Source of the DNA: Pseudomonas sp.
GTDB taxonomy: Bacteria > Pseudomonadota > Gammaproteobacteria > Pseudomonadales > Pseudomonadaceae
DNA length: 6,053 bases
Direction of reading: 5' to 3'
NCBI GenBank assembly: GCA_029240955.1
Contig: JARDZH010000147.1
Location: 1 to 6,053 of the forward strand
Below are positions 1 to 6,053 of this stretch, in pieces. Numbering within the stretch: position 1 is the first letter of the stretch; each line of letters begins with the position of its first letter. The notes below the pieces were generated by a model. That model worked only from the letters and a program-made list of their open reading frames with translations, was not told the origin of the DNA and ran no database searches. The position numbers and the translations under genes are program-made.

Positions 1-1
1 T

Positions 2-1177
2 ATGGCTTGGAATGAGCCGGGTGGCAACTCGAATAATCAAGATCCCTGGGGTGGCAAACGCCGAGGCGGCGACCGCAAGGGACCACCTGATCTCGACGAG
101 GCCTTCCGTAAGCTGCAGGAAAGCCTGAATGGGTTGTTCGGCGGCGGTAAAAGACGCAGTGGGGACGGGAGTGGCGGCAGTTCGGGCAAGGGCGGCGGTT
201 TTGGCCTGCTCGGCATCGGTCTGGTCGTACTCGTTGCGTTCTGGCTGTACAGCGCTATCTACGTTGTCGATGAACAGGAACAGGCAGTCGTCCTGCGTTT
301 CGGTCAGTACTACGAAACCGTCGGTCCGGGCCTGAATATCTATTTCCCGCCGTTCGATCGCAAGTACATGGAAAACGTCACTCGCGAACGTGCCTACAGC
401 AAACAAGGCCAGATGCTGACCGAAGACGAAAACATCGTCGAGGTTCCGCTGACCGTGCAGTACAAGATCAGCAATCTTCAGGACTTCGTACTGAACGTCG
501 ACCAGCCTGAGATCAGCCTGCAGCACGCCACTGAAAGTGCGTTGCGCCATGTCGTGGGCTCCACGGCGATGGATCAGGTGCTGACCGAAGGCCGTGAGTT
601 GATGGCCAGCGAGATCAAGGAGCGCCTGCAGCGTTTCCTCGATACCTATCGTACCGGTATCACTGTTACACAGGTCAACGTACAGAGCGCTGCTGCACCG
701 CGTGAAGTTCAGGAAGCCTTCGACGACGTGATCCGTGCGCGTGAAGACGAGCAACGTGCCCGCAACCAGGCCGAGAGCTACGCCAACGGCGTGATTCCGG
801 AAGCGCGCGGTCAGGCTCAGCGCATCATCGAAGACGCCAACGGCTATCGCGATGAAGTGGTCTCCCGCGCCAAGGGTGAAGCTGATCGTTTCACCAAGCT
901 GGTCGCCGAGTACCGCAAGGCACCTGAAGTCACCCGCGAGCGTCTGTATCTGGACACCATGCAGGAAGTCTTCAGCAATACCAGCAAGGTGCTCGTGACC
1001 GGTGACAAAGGTCAGAACAACCTGCTTTACCTGCCGCTCGACAAAATGATCGAAGGCAGTCGCAGCGGTGCTTCGAGCACCTCGGTTACCGGTGGTTCAT
1101 CCTCGACTGGCGCTGATGCTGGCGCGCGCGCGACCGATACCCCGCAGCGCGATGTACGTACCCGGGAGAGTCGCTGA
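2..1177 (+). CDS. hflK: FtsH protease modulator subunit HflK (SPFH/band-7 membrane protein)
   Basis: HflK pairs with HflC to form the inner-membrane HflKC complex, which encloses FtsH and modulates its degradation of membrane and regulatory proteins. The 391-residue protein begins MAWNEPGGNSNNQDPWGG. Residues 1-65 are a Gly/Arg/Lys-rich cytoplasmic segment. One hydrophobic helix spans about 66-88 and is followed by YVVDEQEQAVVLRFG, the typical entry to the SPFH/band-7 domain (about 89-260). A charged, coiled-coil-like stretch (about 236-305, including AFDDVIRAREDEQRARNQAE) leads to the conserved region around YLDTMQEVF. The last 40 residues are a Ser/Thr/Gly-rich low-complexity tail. The ATG at base 2 gives the expected Pseudomonas N-terminus, but its ribosome binding site lies outside the window, where hfq-hflX would be expected. 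The TGA stop shares one base with the hflC start, so the two are probably translationally coupled. Identity is by recognition of family sequence and context. Confidence 0.97.
   Translation: MAWNEPGGNSNNQDPWGGKRRGGDRKGPPDLDEAFRKLQESLNGLFGGGKRRSGDGSGGSSGKGGGFGLLGIGLVVLVAFWLYSAIYVVDEQEQAVVLRFGQYYETVGPGLNIYFPPFDRKYMENVTRERAYSKQGQMLTEDENIVEVPLTVQYKISNLQDFVLNVDQPEISLQHATESALRHVVGSTAMDQVLTEGRELMASEIKERLQRFLDTYRTGITVTQVNVQSAAAPREVQEAFDDVIRAREDEQRARNQAESYANGVIPEARGQAQRIIEDANGYRDEVVSRAKGEADRFTKLVAEYRKAPEVTRERLYLDTMQEVFSNTSKVLVTGDKGQNNLLYLPLDKMIEGSRSGASSTSVTGGSSSTGADAGARATDTPQRDVRTRESR
1164..1170 (+). promoter_or_regulatory. Ribosome binding site of hflC, inside the end of hflK
   Basis: The purine run GGGAGAG lies six bases before the hflC ATG at 1177. 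It falls within the last codons of hflK, and the TGATG junction places stop and start on overlapping bases. This arrangement favours coupled, near-stoichiometric production of the two subunits, which assemble as HflK-HflC pairs. Confidence 0.75.
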
Positions 1178-2046
1178 TGAGCAATAAATCACTGATCACC
1201 CTTATTGTCGGCATCGTGCTGGCCGTGGTCGCCTGGAACAGCTTCTACATCGTGTCCCAGACCGAACGTGCGGTTCTGCTGCAATTCGGTCGCGTGGTTC
1301 AGGCCGATGTACAGCCAGGTCTTCATGTGAAGGTTCCTTACGTCAACCAGGTGCGCAAGTTCGACGGCCGCCTGCTGACGCTGGATGCGCCGACTCAGCG
1401 TTTCCTGACGCTGGAAAAGAAAGCGGTCATGGTCGACGCCTACGCCAAGTGGCGTGTGAAGGACGCTGAGCGTTTCTACACCGCAACCTCCGGCCTCAAG
1501 CAGATCGCCGATGAGCGTCTGTCGCGTCGTCTGGAATCGGGCCTGCGTGACCAGTTCGGTAAGCGCACGCTGCATGAAGTCGTGTCGGGTGAGCGCGATG
1601 CACTGATGGCGGACATCACCGGTTCGTTGAACCGCATGGCGGAGCGCGAGCTGGGTATCGAAGTCATCGACGTCCGAGTCAAGGCCATCGACCTGCCCAA
1701 GGAAGTCAACCGCAGCGTGTTCGAGCGGATGAGTACCGAGCGTGAGCGTGAAGCGCGCGAGCATCGGGCCAAGGGTAACGAGCTTGCCGAGGGTATTCGT
1801 GCCGACGCGGATCGTCAGCGTCGCGTGCTGCTGGCCGAAGCCTATCGTGAGTCTGAAGAGACCCGCGGTGACGGTGACGCCCAGGCTGCTGCGATCTACT
1901 CCAAGGCTTACGGCCAGGACCAGGAGTTCTACGCGTTCTACCGCAGCCTGCGTGCCTACCGTGAAAGCTTCGCGAACAAGAGCGACGTAATGGTGCTTGA
2001 TCCAAACAGCGAATTCTTCCGCTATCTGGAAAAAGCCAAGCCGTAA
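1177..2046 (+). CDS. hflC: FtsH protease modulator subunit HflC (SPFH/band-7 membrane protein)
   Basis: This is the second subunit of HflKC, the partner of HflK around the FtsH protease, with most of its mass on the periplasmic side. The 289-residue protein has an N-terminal membrane helix at about 6-26 (ITLIVGIVLAVVAW). The band-7 entry SQTERAVLLQFGRV follows (27-40), then the SPFH domain to about 185. A highly charged helical region (about 185-235, including MSTEREREAREHRAKGNE) and the motif AAAIYSKAYGQDQEFYAFYRSL (split about 237-258) are typical of HflC. The C-terminus is short (VMVLDPNSEFFRYLEKAKP), with no low-complexity tail like that of HflK. Length fits Pseudomonas HflC. The start is fixed by the TGATG overlap with hflK and the ribosome binding site at 1164-1170. 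Hairpins follow within ten bases of the stop, suggesting that the hfl transcription unit ends here. Confidence 0.97.
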   Translation: MSNKSLITLIVGIVLAVVAWNSFYIVSQTERAVLLQFGRVVQADVQPGLHVKVPYVNQVRKFDGRLLTLDAPTQRFLTLEKKAVMVDAYAKWRVKDAERFYTATSGLKQIADERLSRRLESGLRDQFGKRTLHEVVSGERDALMADITGSLNRMAERELGIEVIDVRVKAIDLPKEVNRSVFERMSTEREREAREHRAKGNELAEGIRADADRQRRVLLAEAYRESEETRGDGDAQAAAIYSKAYGQDQEFYAFYRSLRAYRESFANKSDVMVLDPNSEFFRYLEKAKP

Positions 2047-2053
2047 TCCATGA

Positions 2054-2082
2054 CCCGCCGGGCGGCAAAACCGCCCGGTGGG
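2054..2082 (+). terminator. GC-rich hairpin directly after hflC
   Basis: CCCGCCGGGCGG (2054-2065) and CCGCCCGGTGGG (2071-2082) form a 12-pair stem with one G-U wobble, closed by the five-base loop CAAAA. It begins eight bases after the hflC stop. No T-run follows, so it is not a complete intrinsic terminator. It may act as a transcript-stabilising or pausing hairpin in tandem with the terminator at 2117-2140. Confidence 0.6.
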
Positions 2083-2116
2083 GTGATCGTACGGTAAAAC
2101 GTGTGTATCATGCGGC

Positions 2117-2140
2117 AGCCGGGAAATTCCCGGCTTTTTT
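2117..2140 (+). terminator. Intrinsic terminator of the hfl operon
   Basis: AGCCGGGA (2117-2124) pairs with TCCCGGCT (2128-2135), giving an eight-pair stem around a short A/T loop. Six consecutive T follow (2135-2140), the first of them shared with the stem. This is the classic rho-independent form, about 70 bases after the hflC stop. It should separate the hfl transcript from hisZ-purA. Confidence 0.85.
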
Positions 2141-2162
2141 GCGTCTGCACGATTGATTGGCC

Positions 2163-2193
2163 GCAGCCCGTTGTGGCGGGCGGCAAGATTTTT
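2163..2193 (+). terminator. Weak terminator-like hairpin in the hisZ leader
   Basis: GCAGCCCG (2163-2170) faces CGGGCGGC (2177-2184) across a six-base loop, giving seven pairs with one A-G mismatch. A run of five T follows at 2189-2193 after AAGA. It could be a second, leaky terminator for the hfl transcript or an attenuator-like element ahead of hisZ. The 3' arm is also exactly complementary to bases 2292-2299 near the hisZ ribosome binding site. Function is inferred only from shape. Confidence 0.35.
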
Positions 2194-2274
2194 CGAGGAG
2201 AGTGGTCTGCAAGGCCTGTCTCGGGTGTTTGTCGTGCCCGTCATATCGGGGCGACCGCTCTCTGCTTTACTCAA

Positions 2275-2294
2275 GGCTGGCCTGATGGCTGGCC
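2275..2294 (+). promoter_or_regulatory. RNA hairpin just upstream of the hisZ ribosome binding site
   Basis: The octamer GGCTGGCC occurs twice (2275-2282 and 2287-2294) with TGAT between. In RNA the two copies can pair with each other antiparallel, giving eight pairs of which two are G-U wobbles, closed by a four-base loop. The hairpin ends 11 bases before the AGGGGA ribosome binding site. It could influence ribosome access or mRNA stability, but no regulator is evident. It may simply be a chance direct repeat. Confidence 0.4.
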
Positions 2295-2305
2295 GCCCGG
2301 ATCAT

Positions 2306-2311
2306 AGGGGA
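2306..2311 (+). promoter_or_regulatory. Ribosome binding site of hisZ
   Basis: AGGGGA lies eight bases before the ATG at 2320 and supports that start. A nearer ATG at 2312 is too close to the purine run and reads only ATG GCG TAA. Its stop overlaps the hisZ start as TAATG. Confidence 0.7.
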
Positions 2312-2319
2312 ATGGCGTA

Positions 2320-3507
2320 ATGGCAACGGTTGACCGCTGGCTGCTACCAGATGGCATCGAAGAAGTATTGCCACCAGAAGCGGCGCGTATCGAAGTAGCG
2401 CGTCGTCAGGTGTTGGATCTGTTCCAGAGCTGGGGCTATGAGTTCGTCGTCACCCCGCATATCGAATATCTGGAGTCGCTGCTGACCGGCGCGGGTTCGG
2501 ATCTGGATCTGCGCACCTTCAAGGTAATCGATCCTCAGTCGGGTCGGCAGATGGGTTTTCGCGCCGACATCACCCCGCAGGTTGCCCGTATCGATGCGCA
2601 CACCCTCAAGCGTGAAGGCCCAAGCCGTCTGTGCTACGCAGGCAGCGTTCTGCATGCCTTGCCGCGTGCACTGTCGACCTCGCGCAGCCCGATCCAGTTG
2701 GGCGCCGAGCTGTACGGCGACGCAAGCCCCAGCAGCGATGTAGAAGTCATCAGCCTGATGCTGGCCATGCTGCAACTGGCCGACGTGCCGGATGTGCACA
2801 TGGACCTGGGTCACGTCGGCATCTACCGTGGTCTGGCGCGTGCCGCCGGCCTGTCGGGCGAAGTCGAGCAACAGCTGTTCGACGCCCTGCAGCGCAAGGC
2901 GATCGATGAAGTGGTTGCCCTGACCGAAGGTCTGCCGGCCGATCTGTCCGGCATGCTGCGCGCGCTGGTCGACCTGTGCGGCGGCCGTGAGGTGCTGACC
3001 GCAGCACGCGATCGTCTGGCAGGGGCGCCGGCGCCGGTGCTGGCGGCGCTGGACGATCTGCTGACCATCGCCGATCGCCTGACCGCCCGCTTCCCGCAGC
3101 TGCCGCTGTACTTCGATCTCGGCGAGCTGCGCGGTTACCACTACCATACGGGTGTGGTGTTCGCAGTGTTCGTACCGGGGATGGGGCAATCCATCGCCCA
3201 GGGCGGTCGTTACGACGACATCGGCGCCGACTTCGGTCGTGCGCGGCCGGCAACCGGCTTTTCCACTGACCTGAAAACCCTGGTAACGCTGGGGCGGGCA
3301 GAAATCGAACTACCGACTGGTGGCATCTGGATGCCGGACAGTACGGATGCGGCACTCTGGCAGCAGGTCTGCCAGTTGCGCAGCGAAGGTCAGCGTGTTG
3401 TCCAGGCATTGCCGGGGCAACAGGTGAGCGCTGCGCGTGAAGCCGACTGTGACCGGCAATTGATTCAGCAGGGCGAGCACTGGCAGGTAATGCCGCTGGC
3501 TTCTTGA
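2320..3507 (+). CDS. hisZ: ATP phosphoribosyltransferase regulatory subunit HisZ
   Basis: HisZ is a catalytically inactive paralogue of histidyl-tRNA synthetase. It combines with short-form HisG to make active, histidine-regulated ATP phosphoribosyltransferase, the first enzyme of histidine synthesis in the cytoplasm. The 395-residue protein starts with [19 protein letters not shown], typical of Pseudomonas HisZ. It keeps the class II synthetase core: a motif 2-like [12 protein letters not shown] (80-91), the histidine-site-like [11 protein letters not shown] (271-281) and motif 3-like [20 protein letters not shown] (295-314). It lacks the C-terminal anticodon-binding domain of HisRS, ending soon after the core with about 75 variable residues. 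That length and the altered motif (HisRS has RGLDYYTG) argue for HisZ rather than HisRS. purA follows after 54 bases, and the two are probably co-transcribed. I saw no convincing sigma-70 promoter in the 273 bases upstream. hisG is not in this window. Confidence 0.96.
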   Translation: MATVDRWLLPDGIEEVLPPEAARIEVARRQVLDLFQSWGYEFVVTPHIEYLESLLTGAGSDLDLRTFKVIDPQSGRQMGFRADITPQVARIDAHTLKREGPSRLCYAGSVLHALPRALSTSRSPIQLGAELYGDASPSSDVEVISLMLAMLQLADVPDVHMDLGHVGIYRGLARAAGLSGEVEQQLFDALQRKAIDEVVALTEGLPADLSGMLRALVDLCGGREVLTAARDRLAGAPAPVLAALDDLLTIADRLTARFPQLPLYFDLGELRGYHYHTGVVFAVFVPGMGQSIAQGGRYDDIGADFGRARPATGFSTDLKTLVTLGRAEIELPTGGIWMPDSTDAALWQQVCQLRSEGQRVVQALPGQQVSAAREADCDRQLIQQGEHWQVMPLAS

Positions 3508-3514
3508 GTATTCC

Positions 3515-3532
3515 TGCCGGCCGCCGCCGGCA
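3515..3532 (+). other. Perfect inverted repeat between hisZ and purA
   Basis: TGCCGGC (3515-3521) and GCCGGCA (3526-3532) form a seven-pair GC-rich hairpin with loop CGCC, starting eight bases after the hisZ stop. Only three T lie nearby (3538-3540) and not directly after the stem, so it is not a good terminator. It may cause partial attenuation, or protect message ends so that hisZ and purA are expressed at different levels. Confidence 0.5.
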
Positions 3533-3546
3533 TCCAGTTTGCGTGA

Positions 3547-4854
<1,308 letters not shown>

Positions 4855-4873
4855 TACGTGATTGCTGTACCGG

Positions 4874-4900
4874 AAAGGGCCGCTTATGCGGCCCTTTTTT
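4874..4900 (+). terminator. Strong intrinsic terminator after purA
   Basis: AAAGGGCCGC (4874-4883) and GCGGCCCTTT (4888-4897) make a perfect ten-pair stem with loop TTAT. The T-run 4895-4900 overlaps and extends the stem. It lies 20 bases after the purA stop and should end the hisZ-purA transcript. The A-run on the 5' side is only three bases long, so it is likely to work mainly on the + strand. Confidence 0.93.
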
Positions 4901-4916
4901 ATTGGTCACTGGGTCC

Positions 4917-4938
4917 GTAGGAGCGCGCTTGCCCGCGA
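4917..4938 (+). repeat. Left REP unit
   Basis: This is the forward copy, with GTAGGAGCG at the left end, a GCGCGC-TT-GCCCGC imperfect palindrome in the middle and CGCGA at the right end. It pairs with the right REP through 20 Watson-Crick pairs, one G-T pair and one C-C mismatch. Confidence 0.85.
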
Positions 4939-4984
4939 TGAGGTAAATACATTCGCAGCAATTGAACCAGCCTTGAATGTATTT

Positions 4985-5006
4985 TCGCGGGCAACCGCGC
5001 TCCTGC
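4985..5006 (-). repeat. Right REP unit (inverted)
   Basis: Read on the minus strand it starts GCAGGAGCGCGG and ends CCCGCGA. It differs from the left unit only at its second base (C for T) and in the central palindrome (GG-TT for GC-TT). Confidence 0.85.
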
Positions 5007-5027
5007 ATTGGCGGCTTTGCAATCTGG

Positions 5028-5043
5028 CGGCATGACCCTTGCT
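5028..5043 (+). promoter_or_regulatory. Candidate sigma-54 (RpoN) promoter for the receptor gene
   Basis: The 16 bases CGGCATGACCCTTGCT match the sigma-54 consensus TGGCACG-N4-TTGCW at ten of the twelve specified positions. The invariant GG (5029-5030) and GC (5041-5042) are separated by exactly ten bases. Transcription would start near 5054, leaving a leader of about 46 bases before the GTG at 5100. The site lies between the REPIN and the gene, in a non-coding stretch. No enhancer-binding-protein site was identified. A weaker sigma-70 alternative is ATGACA (5050-5055) and TTTAAT (5071-5076), with a short 15-base spacer. Confidence 0.5.
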
Positions 5044-5085
5044 ATGCAAATGACAGGGAAGTGCCATCATTTTAATGGCGCAACG

Positions 5086-5093
5086 GGTGGGGG
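5086..5093 (+). promoter_or_regulatory. Ribosome binding site of the receptor gene
   Basis: The purine-rich GGTGGGGG lies six bases before the GTG at 5100. It is an imperfect but plausible match to the anti-Shine-Dalgarno sequence. It supports GTG 5100 over the later in-frame GTG at 5109. Confidence 0.5.
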
Positions 5094-5099
5094 TTTTCC

Positions 5100-6053
5100 G
5101 TGTCAGCTGTGCTCTCTCTTTTACGCAGCCGTCTGCTGCGGCCTGTTTTCATTGCATTGGGCGTCGCCCTTTTGGTGCAAGTGCTGGTGGCGGTTGCTCT
5201 TACCCGGAGCACAGTCACGGCGCTGGAAGCCGATCTGGCCAATCGACTCGGGGTAGATTCGCAACATCTGTCCGCAGAGCTGGAAAGCGCGAGTAGCGAA
5301 GTGACATCCAGTCTCAATGCACTTTCGGCCAGTACGGGGAAGCGTCTGAGTGTTGGCTTGTCGAGCCGTCTGAAGGACGAGCAGACCCAGCTTCGTGCAA
5401 CGCTTGAAAAGGACCTGCGGGAATCTGCCAACGATATGGCGGAGCTGCTGGCGGCGGTTGCACCGCGCGCCATGTGGGATAACGACACGCCCACCTTGTC
5501 CGAGTTCGCACGACGGGCCCAGCGCAATCCAAATGTCCTGTTCGTGGTCTACGACGATGCGGCGGGCGAGCATCTGACCCGCTACCTGAATCGGGACAGC
5601 GCTGCGGTCAAGGCGCTCCTGGCCAAGGGCGAGGGCGAGCGGGCGATGGACAAGGTCCTTGACGCGGCAAAGGGTGATCCATCGGTCTACTACGTCGAGG
5701 CCTCCATCAGCCCTAACGGTGTCGAGATCGGTAAGGTTCGTATGGGGGTATCAACAGCTGCTGTAGAGGAAAATCTGACAGCGCTGGACAAGCGTTTCGC
5801 GGCCTTGATCGCCAGCGGTGAGCAGTTGGTGTCGGACAGTCTCGCCAGTGCCTCAAAGGACAGCTCCACTGCACTGCGTGCTCGTCTGGAATCCGCGCAA
5901 GGTGCGGCAAGTGCCATGGCGAGCAATACCAATGTCGCGGTACAGGACGCCGCGCAAACGTTGCGCTGGCGAATAGGCCTGGGTCTGGCTTTGGTCGGGC
6001 TGGGTGTTCTGCTTTTGCTGGCCGTCGTGCTCGGTCGACGAGTCGTCAGCAAG
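5100..6053 (+). CDS. Two-transmembrane sensory receptor, probably methyl-accepting chemotaxis protein (3' end outside window)
   Basis: This reading frame is open from GTG 5100 to the window end (318 codons). An in-frame TAA at 5073-5075 leaves GTG 5100 as the earliest start. The protein opens MSAVLSLLRSRLLRPVFIAL, with a first membrane helix at about 14-35. A periplasmic region of about 255 residues follows: a helical, Ala/Ser/Leu-rich stretch (about 38-125), a mixed alpha/beta core (about 126-220, including NVLFVVYDDAAGEH, SVYYVEASI and GKVRMGVST) and a second helical stretch (about 221-288). A second membrane helix (about 291-312) leads to GRRVVSK, where a HAMP linker would begin. This is the layout of a chemoreceptor, and a chemoreceptor gene often follows purA in Pseudomonas. 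The signalling domain is not visible, so a histidine kinase or diguanylate cyclase is not excluded. The core may be a Cache-like fold, but I could not identify its ligand. Codon use is less biased than in purA. Confidence 0.75.
   Translation, partial: MSAVLSLLRSRLLRPVFIALGVALLVQVLVAVALTRSTVTALEADLANRLGVDSQHLSAELESASSEVTSSLNALSASTGKRLSVGLSSRLKDEQTQLRATLEKDLRESANDMAELLAAVAPRAMWDNDTPTLSEFARRAQRNPNVLFVVYDDAAGEHLTRYLNRDSAAVKALLAKGEGERAMDKVLDAAKGDPSVYYVEASISPNGVEIGKVRMGVSTAAVEENLTALDKRFAALIASGEQLVSDSLASASKDSSTALRARLESAQGAASAMASNTNVAVQDAAQTLRWRIGLGLALVGLGVLLLLAVVLGRRVVSK

Larger units (their letters stand above)
4917..5006. repeat. REPIN: two inverted Pseudomonas-type REP sequences
   Basis: Two 22-base REP units in opposite orientation (4917-4938 and, on the minus strand, 4985-5006) enclose 46 bases. 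They differ at two of 22 positions and share the core TAGGAGCGCG/CAGGAGCGCG and the end TTGCCCGCGA, a form common between Pseudomonas genes. Such doublets are non-autonomous elements thought to be spread by RAYT (REP-associated tyrosine) transposases. No RAYT gene is in this window. The interior carries a further perfect ten-base inverted repeat (AAATACATTC 4945-4954, GAATGTATTT 4975-4984). The whole element could therefore fold into a hairpin of about 31 pairs with a six-base bulge (4939-4944) and a 20-base loop. Its place between a terminator and the next promoter is typical of REP insertion sites. Confidence 0.88.

Noticed and set aside
2083..2111. Sigma-70 promoter ending in TATCAT before the hfl terminator
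   Set aside because: The -35 position reads GTGATC, a poor match, and transcription would start inside the terminator hairpin.
1189..2274. 361-codon open frame on the minus strand opposite hflC
   Set aside because: It is an antisense shadow of hflC that runs across the two post-hflC hairpins, with no recognisable domain.
2101..2307. 68-codon frame between hflC and hisZ, a position where some Pseudomonas carry a small DUF2065 (YjeT-like) gene
   Set aside because: The frame runs straight through an intrinsic terminator, has no ribosome binding site, and its Cys/Trp/Pro-rich translation does not look like the hydrophobic DUF2065 protein. I see no such gene in any frame of the gap.
5010..5020. 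Second possible sigma-54 site (TTGGCGGCTTTGCA)
   Set aside because: GG and GC are only seven bases apart here instead of ten, so it cannot be a sigma-54 promoter. The correctly spaced site is 5028-5043.
5043..5070. Flagellar sigma-28 promoter for the receptor
   Set aside because: GCCATCAT weakly resembles the GCCGATAA -10 box, but no TAAAG-like -35 box is present at the expected distance (TATGC instead).
5072..5573. Minus-strand frames of about 150 codons opposite the receptor gene
   Set aside because: The + strand frame has coherent membrane helices, a start with a ribosome binding site and a receptor layout. The minus-strand translations are Arg/Ser-rich or low-information shadows.

Overview
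The window looks like chromosomal DNA from a gamma-proteobacterium of the genus Pseudomonas or a close relative. Four points support this: the order hflK-hflC-hisZ-purA, HflK and PurA proteins of typical Pseudomonas length and sequence, a strong preference for G or C at third codon positions, and a Pseudomonas-type REP doublet (core GTAGGAGCG...CGCGA). The species cannot be resolved. All genes are on the + strand.

Layout: (1) 2-2046, hflK and hflC, overlapping by one base. They encode the two membrane-anchored SPFH/band-7 subunits that form the HflKC complex around the FtsH protease. (2) 2047-2319, a 273-base non-coding gap with a GC-rich hairpin, a good intrinsic terminator, a weaker terminator-like hairpin and an RNA hairpin just before the hisZ ribosome binding site. 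(3) 2320-3507, hisZ, the regulatory subunit of short-form ATP phosphoribosyltransferase. (4) 3562-4854, purA, adenylosuccinate synthetase, 54 bases after hisZ and ended by a strong terminator. (5) 4855-5099, a non-coding region with the terminator, a REPIN (two inverted REPs) and a candidate sigma-54 promoter. (6) 5100-6053, the first 318 codons of a GTG-started, two-transmembrane sensory receptor, probably a methyl-accepting chemotaxis protein, cut by the window end just after the second membrane helix.

The genes form three transcriptional blocks. hflKC belongs to membrane proteolysis control. hisZ-purA are both tied to purine metabolism: HisZ-HisG uses ATP and PRPP to start histidine synthesis, and PurA commits IMP to AMP. 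The receptor appears to have its own promoter. This is mostly conserved core genome. I found no undescribed system. The points most worth a second look are the candidate sigma-54 promoter of the receptor, the long nested hairpin of the REPIN, the unidentified periplasmic sensor domain, and the possible alternative RNA structures in the hisZ leader.
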